This document shows, piece by piece, positions 33,742 to 45,024 of a DNA stretch of 64,000 nt. Positions within the stretch are counted from its first letter, which is position 1. Every line of letters starts with the position of its first letter. The stretch covers positions 11,019,511 to 11,083,510 of the forward strand of contig JABAKD010000007.1 of NCBI GenBank assembly GCA_012845835.1, in the 5' to 3' direction. The translations under genes and the position numbers were made by a program. The notes beneath the pieces were generated by a model that was not told the origin of the DNA, ran no database searches, and worked only from the letters and a program-made list of their open reading frames with translations. The stretch is from Undaria pinnatifida (lineage: Eukaryota > Sar > Phaeophyceae > Laminariales > Alariaceae).

Positions 33742-34060
33742 ACTCTCTGTATGAACGGCTTAGGGTGGCTCACGGGGTGACTGCTCTCGGTACCCGACGA
33801 GGGACCACCGGGCGGAGAAGAAGATAAGAAGACAGAAAAATTCATAAAAGTACTGGAGTTCAGGAGACCACTCCGAACATGCACACCCAAAGAAAGTACA
33901 AGAGCACTAGTAATAGTATTAAATCAAAGGGGGCTCAACTCGCACATATATTGAAGATTCAGACCGCCAATCATATCAATAATTCTACTCTACCATCTCC
34001 GTAGATTCGATGCAGTCATACACATCATAATCAGACTTGTGCACAGGCGTAACCAACATT
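33742..34060 (+). repeat. dispersed repeat R6, copy 1
   Basis: Matches 49525-49795. Shared landmarks are GGGTGRCTCACGGGG, CCCGACGAGGGA/CTCGACGAGGGA, GTRCTGGAGT, ATGCACACCC, AAAGGGGGCTCAACTCG and TCCGTAGAT. No coding assignment. Confidence 0.85.
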
Positions 34061-35031
34061 CCTCCTGCCTCTGAGCACGTCATGATAACGTTCAACCAAA
34101 GCGCGCCATTCAAAAGCTTGCTTATTCAAATAGAATAGTACAGGCCTCATACATCCAATGCCAATTTCAAAAATATACTGCCTCTCCTACAAAACCCGAA
34201 TATTGCTACCCAACGCCGTTGCAAGCGGCATTGAACCGAAGTAATCGTACCGGAAATCGCTAAAAATAATATGGGCGATCAAGAGTGCAGCAGGATTATT
34301 CCGTGTAAAACCAGAAAGAAAAACTTTCGATTGTGGTTCAAAAAATCAAGCCTAAAATATCCCCAAAATCAAACAATCGAACTTTTGTTCCGAAAAATTG
34401 GTGTACTTCCAAACCTTCGATTAACCAAATTCTGGTTGAACTTAAGCTCGTTTTCAACATGCATCATGCAAAATCGAAAATAATATTATTAGTAGTATCA
34501 ACGCAGACCCGATTCTCGGACAACGATACGAGTACATACATACGTAGCGAATCCTACGTCCCTCCTGCTGGTGACAGCTGTCATGGTATGCTCATTCCAT
34601 CCTAGATTAATTCAAACTCAAAAATACCATCCTCAAATCCAAATAAATTATAAGAGCATTGTCTTCAACTCTTATGTCATGGATCAAAAGAAAAGTCAGC
34701 TACAATATATCTCCTTTTCTCCGGAGTCAAGCCACATATTGTCCAACCAGTTCCGCTCTGGTTTAATCCATACCAAGCTCTCAAGACGCTTTGGTGATCC
34801 AGGGCACTTTGATTAGGACGACATGTGCTTCTTTAACTATTTTGGAAGCCAGCATTCATCACCCCTTTACCTATCTGTTCAACGCGATCAAGCATCTCGC
34901 TAGGTCGACCTCCAAATAGTATCGCCAGGAGTCCATCGCAAGTCTACGGCGTTGCTGATGGGCAGAAGACTCCTGTGGTAAATTGGCGTGCTGAAACGAG
35001 TACGTCACGTGGACGATCGACACCTCTTTTC
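34061..35031. other. AT-rich stretch, no gene recognised
   Basis: Clearly more AT-rich than neighbouring sequence. Open frames of 64-90 codons at 34271-34816 have no domain. The final 130 bases are open in a frame ending in a short peptide repeated after the DIRS fragment (see the direct repeat). Confidence 0.45.
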
Positions 35032-35085
35032 GCCCCATCAGCTCAAGGAAATAGTATCAAATTCTATTGGCAAACGCTGCCAAAA
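35032..35085 (+). repeat. 54-bp direct repeat flanking DIRS-1, left copy
   Basis: GCCCCATCAGCTCAAGGAAA, then TATCAAATTC, ATTGGCAAAC and CTGCC. The other copy is at 38427-38481 with only a few differences. The sequences outside the pair differ. Confidence 0.85.
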
Positions 35086-35169
35086 GCAGAATGTTGTTGA
35101 AGTGTGAGAAAATATGGGTTTTGTACGTACGAAAGAATTTTGACCAATCAGAACAATGCGGTTATTCAT

Positions 35170-38100
35170 AGTCGTAGGAGCGATATCATTGGGTACTCAT
35201 GGCCCAGCTGTGTAGGCGAGGCCCTGCATGCGGAGAGCGTAAGGGAGCAGAGTCAGAGCTACAGGTCCAAGGTGTGATACAGCCTAGTTTAAGTTCGTGC
35301 ACTCCCCGACGATGGAGGAGTGCAAGTCACCGGAGGCTGAAGCTCTCATATCTGCTGCTGTACGCGGTCCTAATCAGGCCGCCTCGGCTGCTGCGCGAGT
35401 CGAGGCCGAGGATAATGCTGCTGTCGCTACTGTGCAAGCTGGGGCCGACGCTCGACGTGCCGAAGCTCTGGCTGCTGTGCAAACTGAGCCCGAAGGTCGC
35501 CGTGCCGCAGCCGCTTATGCTGCTGCTACTGCTGTGTCTGCCACCGTGGCACCATCTTTGCTCAGCCCCAGTCCCACTGTGTTTGAGGCTGCAGGGATAA
35601 CATCGGCTTAAGTGTTGCACTGGCAAGGGCAGGTGCCTGGCGAGTATTCTCGGATAGACGGAGACATGTTCCGCCTTAAGTCGACGACGGATCAACTGCT
35701 TGCCTCGTTTGACACCATGCAGGATGCGGTGACTGGTGGTGCGTCTTATCCGAGAACGTCGACTCCATGCTCCAGCCGTTCATAGATAACTGTGCCGATC
35801 GGCAGCCGGCCCCGCGGGACAGTGGGGACGGAAGGGAGCGCCACATCCAAACGTCGCAGTTACTGACGACACTGCGCAATGGAAAACGATGTCGCCAAGA
35901 AAACATTGGGTGCTCCGCGGGCGCATACCACCCAACATTGGCGACTCGGCGGCGGAAATCAAGTCCTTTGTAGGCGAGGCCGTCAACGTCACAACGGCAG
36001 TGGCTACCCAGCTCCGCGCGAGCAGTAACTTTGACGTTCGTGTGTACGGGCCGCGTGCGGAAGGGATGGTCGACCACCTGCTGATGGTCGATGACCGCCT
36101 CGATTTCTTGCGCCAGGCTCTTGTGGTGATCCTGTCTGATGGGTTTTCCCTCGACAGCGACGGCCCGCCATTGCCGGGGGTGGATGGCAACGATCGATGA
36201 CGCCTTCACATCAGCGTCTGCCGATCTACGCCGGCACCCAATCAGCAATACTATCCTGGTCTTTCGCTCCGCGGCGCGGGCTTTCATGAGCGAGATGGTA
36301 AACGACGATCTTCGCCTGTGGGTCAACGACCTCATGTGATTTGCACAGCAAGTCCGTCCGTCGAAAGTGCTTCCTCCGTCCGACTTCACGTTCTTGATGC
36401 CACCCGTGCCTTCGTTCAAGCGCACGAGTGTCTTTTTCCCTAGCGGGGGTGACGTGCTGAACCTCGTCGAAGGATTGCACGTCCCCCGCTAAAGCCAGAA
36501 CGGGCCTTCCAAGAGGAAACGCAACCCGGCCAACCGCGGTGCACCACAAAAAATTAAACGCTGCCCAGTGCCGGCAGTTTGCTTCTCTGGGCCGATGCCG
36601 GTTCTCCAACAGCAAATTCTTGCATTCGGCTCCCCCGGCCGACGACAATTCACCTGATGCTCTTCGCAACAGTGACAGTTCGGCAGCGCCGGCTGGTGGG
36701 TCACGGGTGTTGGTGCCGCGCTCAGAGCCCCGCAGTTGGTCTGGGGGTTGTAGTGGCGGCGCTGGCTCTGGATGAGAACACGGGCCCTTCCTGTCGGTTG
36801 GTCCAACACCTGGGGGGGCGGCTGCTGAGTTTGCCGTTGGTAGAGCGGCGGCGGCGCCGGGGGCCAGCGGGAGAGCGGGTGCCTGGCCGGCCACCCACGG
36901 CGTAGCAGGGGGGCTGCGTGGGCGTGCGTTGGTAGCTTTGGCTGGCGATGGGGGTGTGGGGCGTCCTCGCGTGGCGGTGGCCCCGGGCTCGGTCCCCTTC
37001 GGAGAGAAAGGTACGGTTTCCTGTGTGCGTGTGCGTGAATTGCCGGCTGACTTGCTTCGTGTACAAGGGGCGGTTTATGGCGTACGTTCGGGTGCCTTGC
37101 TATTCGTTGCGATCGACGTTTGGTTGGATGCTTAGGCGGTTGTGGTGCAGTCGATGGCCGAGCAACGCTCCGCGAGCCTCGGTCATCTCGCTTTGGTACG
37201 CTCCTCCCTCTTGATACAGTGTCAGGGCAGCGTCGCCCTACTCACGTCTACCATCGGCCCCTCACTGGTTTCGCCGCATATTAACGTGGCTACCGTGCGG
37301 CACTGGTCTGGATCCGTCAAGCATTTTCCCTCTACTTCCTTCCTACTTTGCGTATTGCCGCCGGGCGCACCAGTGGTGGTATCAGGAGGGGGGGATCTGA
37401 CCGCTCAAAATTTTTATGGTAATCACCCGGGGATCGAACAACACGACGTCGCGATGACCAAAGATTTGCGAGGACGTCGTGTACGGCCGCGCATTGCCAA
37501 TTGATCTGCTTTTCGCTGGCGAAATTTTGGGGCTTCGTATTTAACCGCTTAGCGGTGTTCTCGAACCCAAATTTCGGATTATTCACGATCTCACGTTTGC
37601 GTGCGCGGGGGGTCGGAACAGTGTTAAAGGTGACACGGATTTTGATTCCGCACCACAGTCCGAGCTTGGCCACGTGCTTCGTGAGGTTTTACTAGGGGTA
37701 GTGTTTTTGAGGCAGACCCACGGTAGTAGTGCTCGAATCCTCTTGTGCCGTGTGGACGTCAAAGATGTGTTTTGACCGGTTTTGGTTGACCCGGCAGGTG
37801 CTCCGGCTTTCGTTTACGTGTTCGGCGATCTCGTCGTCGTGTATTTACGCCGGCGAATTGGGTGGCGTATTAGCCCGGGGGTTTAGGGGATGATGGCATC
37901 CGCGGTTGAGCATGCTCACATCCACTCTTCGTTTCAAGGCGCAGATGTTTTCCAAAAGGGGGCTTCTACGGTCGCGCACGTCGGAATTTCCCCGCCGCGT
38001 GGGGTTCCAGTTGTCTCTATCCCGGGTGATTGTGGGCCTGTTTCTGGCTCTGGTGGCAACGCCGGGAACTACTTCTTAGTCAGGTATTACGTAGACGATG

Positions 38101-38430
38101 GCATTCTCGTCGAGTTTCAATTTTGGCCGGACGGTCGCCGTTGTTTGCGCGCTGTCCAGTCGCTGGCATCAAACCGTTTTCGCTTGTTGGGCGAACGTAT
38201 TGTCTCTGATCCGCCCCTCCTGTCCGCCAGAAAAATCACGGACTGGGACACGCAACTGGAGGTGTCAGGTTGGATCATTGACACGGAGTCGCATGCGGTT
38301 ACGTTGCCGTCCCATAAGCGCCTCGAGCTGCAAAACCTCCTTGCGGAGTGGCCCTTGTCTCGTGCATCTGTTTCAGTGAGGCAGGTGTCGCAGCTCGTTG
38401 GCCTCCTTATACATGTCTCCTTGGCTGCCC
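35170..38430 (+). mobile_element. DIRS-1: DIRS-like retrotransposon fragment (gag-like plus RT)
   Basis: Same family as DIRS-2, opposite strand. It holds an Ala-rich N-terminal segment (35297-35611), the gag-like module, a degraded zinc-finger-like segment, a Gly/Pro/Arg-rich linker and the reverse transcriptase up to the start of RNase H. RNase H and tyrosine recombinase are absent; the sequence stops at the right copy of the 54-bp repeat. Confidence 0.85.
35297..36800 (+). pseudogene. DIRS-1 gag-like protein
   Basis: The Ala-rich start (35297-35611) ends in a stop. A second frame (35889-36200) has SAAEIKSFVGEAVNV, then YGPRAEGMVDHLLMVDDRLD and LVVILSDGF. These align with FVREAIHVTAYVASQLRS and YGPRVDGPIGHSLMVDDSLD of DIRS-2, showing a conserved element protein. 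A further frame near 36540-36640 has a Cys/His segment (CRQFASLGRCRF then FLH) that resembles a degraded CCCH finger. Several frame changes make it non-functional. Confidence 0.72.
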
Positions 38431-38450
38431 CATCAGCTCAAAGAAAATAA
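37500..38450 (+). pseudogene. DIRS-1 reverse transcriptase (RNase H missing)
   Basis: Starts in degraded form with LEPKFRIIHDLTFACAG near 37560, with stops at about 37693 and 37775. The open frame 37890-38450 carries YYVDDGILVEFQFWPDGRRC (37 bp past 38050), the catalytic box, and a C-terminal VSQLVGLLIHVSLA shared with DIRS-2. It then runs into the 54-bp repeat and stops. YVDDG rather than YxDD-L/I of Copia and the downstream order in DIRS-2 place it in the DIRS group. Confidence 0.88.
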
Positions 38451-38481
38451 TATCAAATTCCATTGGCAAACACTGCCCAAA
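38427..38481 (+). repeat. 54-bp direct repeat flanking DIRS-1, right copy
   Basis: Counterpart of 35032-35085; begins GCCCCATCAGCTCAAAGAAA. The RT frame runs into it, so this is the breakpoint of the DIRS-1 fragment. Confidence 0.85.
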
Positions 38482-39541
38482 ACAACAAATATTTATGTAT
38501 CCAGATGATATTATTGTCTCACATTATTGACCTCTCGTCAAACTTCTGGAGTCCGTGGTCACACATAGGTGCTGGAGCCATTAAAAATTAAAAAGTCCAA
38601 ATGAAATCAAAATTCAACTGGTGCAGAAAATACTACGCCTTCCCGCATAAAAACACACGGTACAAAGAAGGCGCACAAGTGAAATGATCAAATGTGCAAA
38701 CTTACTCACATGGCCGCGGTTATCCACTCAACTACGGCATAGAGTTCCCTTGTTCCCGCAACTAACCAACTCGCGGCTACAAACGTCAGCTGTTGGGCTG
38801 CCTGCACCGTATGAACCGCACGGTAATCGTGAGCACAGACAAACGTGCCTGCTGTCTGGAGTGTCGTCAGAGTGACGACCCGGTGGCATGCAGTGAAAAA
38901 CGAGCAATCAAACAAAAAACTACGATACAAATATCAATGATCGCCCCGTCTTCCCGGGTTATCTGACACGTCGCAGCGCAGCTACGACGCCCGTGCCTGA
39001 AAATTTAAACTTGCGCGGAGTCGTTACCCATGAAGGGTATACAACTCTACTATCTCTACAAAAATCAGTGACGTAAGTAACATGTTGTAATACTGCCTCG
39101 TAAAAAAACACTGAAAAAAGACAATCGATATTACATACTGCTGTGTGCGTTTGTTCGCACATGACGTGTGATCACCTGTGGATACTACAAGCCCTGAATC
39201 CATCTACCTTTCCCCTCTGATCACTTGGTTTTTCAGGCCGTTGGGCTGTGGGGTGAACACATTTTTATCCACTATTGCCCAGCCAATGTTACGTCAGTAA
39301 ACTACGATTCTCATACGTGGTACCCCGGGTATTATGGCAGGCTAACACCGGGCAAGGTTGAAAATTCGGTTGTGTGTTAGAAGCATAACCATCCTATGCA
39401 TCACCTCTCGTTTTTTCAAGAAGAAAACATTAAGCACGGATGCATAGTCTATATGCGAACTTTTCCCGGCCAACCAAAAATTACCTTACCACCACGACCA
39501 CGTACCAGGTACCAGAGATCCATAGGTCTGTATTTTGCTTT
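38482..39541. other. no gene recognised
   Basis: AT-rich at first, then mixed. Short frames only, none with a domain. Confidence 0.4.
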
Positions 39542-39681
39542 AGAAGTTGTATCATAATAGTGCACACCCCTCGCTCGGAGCACGCGGGGCGGAGAGAGGC
39601 GCAGGTCGCCGGGGCTCCTCCAGCAGCAGCCCAAGGGTATTGCCCGTAACCCGCAGTCAATTTCCATCCCAACTGGCAATG
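39542..39681 (+). repeat. DIRS-family terminal module, isolated copy
   Basis: Matches 41957-42095, which lies at the 3' side of the DIRS-2 genes. Shared landmarks are GAAGTTGTATCAT, CACCCCTCG, TCGGAGCACG, CCGGGGCT and GCAGCC, then TTCCATCCCAACYGGCAATG. It is probably a solo remnant or a separated end of a DIRS element. Confidence 0.78.
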
Positions 39682-39828
39682 TCGATCTATCGACACGACC
39701 CTCCACCTGAAAGACTCGAAAGATGAACATGTATTACTGCACTGTGGTACTCGGCACAGACGCACACACAGCACATCTAACGCAAATACCGTGCACTAGA
39801 GGAGCACCCATTATATATACATGACGCG

Positions 39829-39851
39829 AATATATATATATATATATATAT
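39829..39851. repeat. (TA)n dinucleotide run
   Basis: About ten TA units between a GCGAATATA and a TTGAAATG flank. Confidence 0.9.
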
Positions 39852-39859
39852 TGAAATGC

Positions 39860-40350
39860 TCGCCCCCCCGCCCACCCCCCCCCCCCGTTCCCTCTTGTTA
39901 AAACGCCCGACATGAAATCAAAATCTGCCAGAGTAGTAAACACTACTAGCCAGCTGATAGCATCTCATTATCCATCTAGCCATCCATGCCGTAGCTCCAA
40001 ACTTGTCTCCGCCCTCCCTCCCCCCCTTTTGTTCCCCGCCCAGTTCGTTTAAACGCCCCACTTACAATCGAAATCGGCCAGAGTAATAAACACTTCTAAG
40101 CAATTGATATCACGTCATTATCTTTCTAGCCATCCATGACGTACCTTTCATTCATCCCCCCTCCCCCCCTCCAACGCCCCCTCCTATCCCACCATCCGCA
40201 CGATCGCCTAGACTCAGCACCGCGCGTATAGCAAGCCCCTACATATATGATTAATACGCGCGATCGGAGGATCACACACAATGCTGCGGGCATCAGTGTC
40301 GACCAAATCCTTGATCTCATAGCTGGAATGTATTTTAATATTATATGTGA
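39860..40350 (+). repeat. R3 units followed by an R2 fragment (+)
   Basis: Two R3 units with C-runs at 39866-39887 and 40021-40027 and at 40150-40168. They lead into an R2 end fragment at 40250-40335 (GCGCGATCGGAGGATCACAC, then AGCTGGAATGTATTT). Confidence 0.8.
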
Positions 40351-40363
40351 CCAATTATAATCG

Positions 40364-40465
40364 CCCCCGCCCCCCCCGCCCCCCCCGTCCCCCCGTCCCC
40401 CCCCTCCCACCCCCACCCCCCTCCCCCCCCACCCCCACCCCCCTCCCCCCCCACCCCCACCCCGG
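40364..40465. repeat. C-rich minisatellite, potential G-quadruplex on minus strand
   Basis: About 100 bases almost free of G, with tandem ACCCCCACCCCCCTCCCC units of about 22 bases repeated near the end. The complementary G-runs could form G-quadruplexes. Frames across it are proline or glycine runs without meaning. Confidence 0.88.
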
Positions 40466-40489
40466 CCTTTCGTATTTATTATATTTTCC

Positions 40490-41175
40490 CCTCGCTTCCT
40501 CTTTTGCATAAACGCCTCACCTAATATCGAAACCCGCCAGAGTAATTGACTCTTCCACGCCCTGGACATCCCCTCGTTATCGGTTTAGAGCCGTCCATGC
40601 CGCTGGTGCCATTCCCACCCGCCCCCGCCCCCAACGCCCCCTCCTTCCCCACCACCCGCACCATCGCCTAGACCTAGCACCACGCGTATAGCAAACCCCT
40701 ACATATATGCGACCGAAAGCCCTCCCCCCTCGCCCCCCCCCCCCCTTGCCACATTCCTCCCCCCTCCCCCACAAGAAATATTTACAGCTTCCACGCACAA
40801 AGTGCCCTACCCCACCCATCCCCTCCCCCCCCTTCCCCCCTTTTGATCAAAATTAGGCCCCTACGTCCTTCAAAACTCCGCCCTCCCCTCACGGGATATT
40901 CGACTTACAGGATTCACTTGATAAACTGATGCATTTCCTTCCACAGCTGTCAGATTTTGTCGCCCTCGGAAACAGGTTTTATAGTTTCCGCGCACAGACT
41001 GCCTAACATCGCCCTGTTGACCCTGATGGCTACACTGTATTTGCAAGGGGAGTCGCCGACCTATATCTTTAAATGAGGACACACACCCGTAATACGCGCG
41101 ATCGGAGTATCACACACAGCTTGAAAAGATGAGTTTCGACAAAACGTTCGATCACACAGGTGGAGTGTATTTTGA
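40490..41175 (+). repeat. R3 unit plus full R2 (+)
   Basis: R3 at 40500-40760 (CCACGCCCTGGACATCC, CCACCACCCGCACCATCGCC, ACGCGTATAGC). Dimeric R2 follows at 40785-41172 with TTTTGATCAAAATTAGG and the GATGAGTTTCGACAAAACG end. Confidence 0.85.
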
Positions 41176-41702
41176 TTGTATAATATATATATATATGTAC
41201 TTGGGGCCAAGCATCAATATCACGGACAACTATCTCTTCTGTAGTTTCAGATTGCGTTCATACCGAGCAAAGTGTGGGACCAAACAAACACTGCATCTGC
41301 TTATTAGCACCCGTCATCATACCAACATCTGCACTGCATATTGCAAATGCAACGAGGAAGAAATGGACGCACCTCCAGCGTGGAGACATGCGCGCATGTT
41401 CGTCAAGCAAGGTGGGCAAACCGACATCGCACGAAAGCCTGCATTGCACAATGCAACTTTTTCCTTGAAAAAGGGCGCACCTCCAGCTTGGAGACGTGCG
41501 CGCGCCACCCTAATGACATAAACAGGGACGCTGAGCACCACACATAAATTAAAAACCTAAACGCGCAACGAACGACACCCTGGTGGCTGCACACCGCCCC
41601 CTAGGTACGTGAAGCCCACAGAAACGAACACTCTGCCCACGTTGCTGCGACCGCTTTATTCCCCCTCCACTGACTCCTTCAAAAGCACGGGCGGGTGGGT
41701 GG
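41176..41702. other. no gene; short tandem duplication
   Basis: Two copies of GCACCTCCAGCGTGGAGAC / GCACCTCCAGCTTGGAGAC followed by TGCGCGC lie at about 41369 and 41477, and contain the inverted pair CCAGC/GCTGG-like. No domain in the frames. Confidence 0.5.
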
Positions 41703-41937
41703 GAAATCAGCCAGTCTATCACACCTTAAACCTGTCTCACTGACGATGCTTCTTTTTTCTCTGGGTGCTTCAATTGCTACCCAGCAACCAGACAGACTGA
41801 TCCAAGGTTCCCTTTGCTATACCAGGACAAGTACAAGCAAGCGACCACCCGCGTTGATATCATTCGTCGACGTGCAATAACCCCAAACTTTTTCCGTACA
41901 TACAAAACCCATATTTTATCGTGCCTCGATAATAATG
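41703..41937 (-). repeat. DIRS-2 terminal direct repeat, 3' copy
   Basis: Matches 47395-47586, in the same orientation. Shared landmarks are GAAATCAGCCAGTCT, AGACAGACTG/CGACAGACTG, GGTTCCCT, TGCTATACCAGGACAAGTAC, CACCCGCGTTGAT and TCGATAATAAT. It is about 40 bases longer than the other copy. Confidence 0.88.
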
Positions 41938-41956
41938 CTTTTTGTATTGTTATTTC

Positions 41957-42095
41957 GAAGTTGTATCATATCATTGCGCACCCCTCGTTCGGAGCACGGG
42001 GCGTGGAGATTGGGGCAAGCCCCCGGGGCTGCTCCAACAGCAGCCACACGCTATTGTCCGTAACCCTGAGTCAACTTCCATCCCAACCGGCAATG
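41957..42095 (-). repeat. DIRS-family terminal module next to the 3' repeat
   Basis: Counterpart of 39542-39681. Lies between the recombinase stop and the 3' terminal repeat, where split-direct-repeat elements carry their second repeat type. Confidence 0.7.
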
Positions 42096-42374
42096 CCGAG
42101 CTTTTGACGCCAACCTCCAACAATGGTATTTTGCTCGGCTCACGGACGCATTGCGTTCCCCCCCTACCCCCTTTCGCTGTACCCTAGGATGCGCACGTCA
42201 AGATCCAACTTCTCATTTCTATCCACCTGCCGCCAACAATAAGGTTCCGTACCAGCTGAAGCAGTTACGTCGACTTCTAGCCCTCCAGCTTTGGAATGGA
42301 GTTAACTTTCCCCCAACCTGTACCCTGCCCCGGCTGGATCCCGTTAACCATCCCCTCCTGGGCCATTACATTTG

Positions 42375-43470
42375 CTAATCAGCTGGTATCCTTCCCGTGG
42401 CTATGAAAGTACGCCCTATACGTATCATACGCCCACAGGCCCTCCCGTTGTAACGTCTCTGTGGAGCCACCCCTGCTGACAAGTGCGTTGCGCCTTTAAT
42501 CCTAAGGGAGTGCAGAGCGTACTCATCCACCCGCACGCCCACCAACGGAACCACCTCTCGCAGGGCTACCGTCGCTTGTTGCTTCGTCCACATGGACCAT
42601 CTGCCATCTCCACTGCCATACGCCACCAGGGGAGCCGACGAGGGCAAAACCAAACAGCAAGACATCAACTCGGGCATAAGATCGACAGCACCACCACCGC
42701 CCCCTACAGGTCTCGGCACACCCGCCTGAACGCGCGATGTAATCGACCCTTTGCGCAACTGGTCGTCCTTAGACCCACGAAATTGAACCTCGACGCGGTC
42801 GGCTCTCAACCATTGCGCCACCCCCAGCTGTGCCCGACTGCTGAAGAAAGCCACGTCTGCCCGCCGTAAACAATACGTTTCATGGATACGCCACCGGGTT
42901 GCCGCCAACATTTCGGACGCGTGGGTCAAACCACAAAACGACGCACATAACGCAAGCCACAACAACGCCCCCCGTTTCGCCAAGCAGGGATCAAAGTGTC
43001 GCCAGCAAGCAACATAGCCCGCGACAAGGGGATACGCACGGTTGCCTGGTTAGGCACTTTGGCATGCGAGCGTGCCACACTATTGAGGGCCCTCGCGATG
43101 ACGGGGTGAGTGGTGTCGAGCTTGAAACCGCGTAGAATTTTATGTAACAAGCTTGATGACCTACAGATGGCTTTCGATGGTCGCCGACCGCAGTTTCTTG
43201 GTAGCAAACGCGTACGCTACGCACTCAGACGAATGCCACACGTCGTTCACACCGTCAATGCCGCGATCAAGAAAGACGGGAACACCAGAACGTACCCGAA
43301 CGTCTACCCATGCTCCAAAAGGCCCCAAATACGTTCGTTCAGTCGAGGCCTTAACGGCTATTTGGAATGGATCCGAGGCCAACACCGAAGCACAGAGAGA
43401 ACCACCGATGGTCTCCAGTTCCCGAACCTGCCACGGGATGTTGGGACGAACGGCGCGCAAATAATCAAGA
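42375..43470 (-). pseudogene. DIRS-2 tyrosine recombinase, catalytic residues lost
   Basis: Would integrate the circular element DNA. The N-terminal SAM-like region is in the frame ending at 43161 (ASTERTYLGPFGAWVDVR). The middle follows in another frame (HKILRGFKLDTTHPVIARA). The catalytic part is the frame 42983-42375: ALLWLALCASFCGLTHASEM at the arginine-I position (His where Arg is expected before ASE), and HSLRIKGATHLSAG near 42515, the HxxR box with both residues kept. Near the C-terminus (GRTFIATGR) no tyrosine is seen where the nucleophile should be. Two frame changes add to the decay. Confidence 0.85.
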
Positions 43471-44310
43471 ACCGGAGCCGCGATCCCAGCGAGAGATACC
43501 GTCGTCGGCAGCTTTGTGGATACCACGCCCATTCGTCGCCTCGGAATGCCATTCAAGTGACACTTCGAGAATACCGAGGAGACGCATGAGGCCATCGGAA
43601 CGCGGTTCCAGCCCCCTTCGACACCGTCGCAACCAATGCACGGCAGCCTCGTTGTGTCTTCGCAACAAAGCACAACCTCCCGTCGCTGACGGTCGATCTG
43701 CACACGAAAACACTAGGACAAATGCCGACACAACCATGCCCAAACGTTCAAGCATGTTGATAGATATGTCGTCGTCAACGCCGCGGACAGACTTACTCGA
43801 GCCGCAAAACCCTAACTGTTCCAAGGCTGTGAGATCATAGCGACAGTTAACACTGGTTTCGAGACAGTATCCCCCGACGGCGGTTTTTGACGCGTCCGAG
43901 AACAACGTACGTTGTACCGGGCGCTTCAGCAAATAGTACATCGGCGCCGACAACACCCCGCCGCGCGCGTCAACACCTTTGTCAAACAACCACCGCCAAA
44001 ACTTGAGATCCGCATGGAACTCGGGCCCAAGGGCAACACACCGCCCCGGATTGGCCATTCGGCCAGCGAATTGATCCCCGGCAGCGATGCGCAGCACCCC
44101 AATGGAAGCCAACAAACGATGCACGACGAAAGACCCGGGATACACGGCAAAAGAGATGAGCATGAGGAAACCCGCCAGCTGCGACACCTGCTTCGCTGAT
44201 GCATAGGTACGAGTCGGGGGCCACTGCGCTAAACTTAATCGCAGCTTGAGGCGCTTATGTGGCGGCGACGTCACCGTATGCGCCTCTGTGTCCACCGACC
44301 ATCCCAGCAC
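43471..44310 (-). pseudogene. DIRS-2 RNase H and end of RT
   Basis: Frame of 281 codons. It starts in the RT connection (WSVDTEAHTVTSPPHKRL, KQVSQLAGFLM). RNase H follows: TLFSDASKTAVGGYC (first Asp), SINMLERLGMVVSAF (Glu), RRHNEAAVHWL (a His where the family has Asp) and a final KAADDGISRW. The tail overlaps the start of the recombinase region. Order RT, RNase H, YR matches DIRS elements. Confidence 0.86.
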
Positions 44311-44382
44311 TTCGAGATGCGTGTCTCAGTTAGTGATTTTGCTGGCATGCAAACGACGAGGGTGGGACGCGCCACGCACGCC

Positions 44383-45024
44383 CTACAAGGGAACGTGGTC
44401 CGACGCCAACGACTGCGCAGCCCACATACAGCGACGACCGTCCGGTCGCCACTGAACCTCGACAAGAATGCCGTCATCTACGTAGTACCGGACCAAACAA
44501 CGACTCCCGGCGAAGCCGCCGCTACCGGAAACAGTTCGACAATCGCGATGGATGGACGTAACCGAACCCCCCCGCGGCGGGGCAAGACGCACATGTTCGA
44601 CGGCAGCCGCCGCTTGTTGGGAAACGGCCGCATCTAGAAACGTAAAGTGGGTGTGGGCATGTTCCGGCGCAGACGCCATCAGCCCCCAGAACCCGGGGCT
44701 TTTACGCCACTTGAACAGCAAGCGAAGATCAACAACTACGTATTCACCCATCGCGTATCTAAACACCGGCGCCCGTACCGGGTCAACTAAGACTTGACGA
44801 AAGGCGTCTTTCACGTCAACGCGGCAAAGGACGATTCTAGCTACGGGGCTGTGCATCTTCCGCAAAGACAACACCAGTAGCAACACATCCCGAAGCACAT
44901 GAACAAGCTCGCCGCAGGGGGCGGAGGAAAAGTCTATGTCGTCGTTAACGCTGGCGTGGACGCCCGCGCGCGCATACGTGAGATCGTGAATGATACGAAA
45001 CTTAGGCTTAAGCACGGCGGTCAA
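44383..45024 (-). pseudogene. DIRS-2 reverse transcriptase
   Basis: Frame of 213 codons with LKPKFRIIHDLTYARAG, DVKDAFRQVLVDP (catalytic Asp), a thumb-side MASAPEHAHTHFTF and RYYVDDGILVEVQWRPDGRR (about 44430-44490, catalytic YVDD). A frameshift at about 44310-44383 separates it from the RNase H frame. It aligns along its length with DIRS-1 at 37560-38200 and is the better preserved of the two. Confidence 0.92.

Noticed and set aside
40126-40819. Glycine/proline-rich long frames
   Set aside because: Direct translation of C/G homopolymer tracts.
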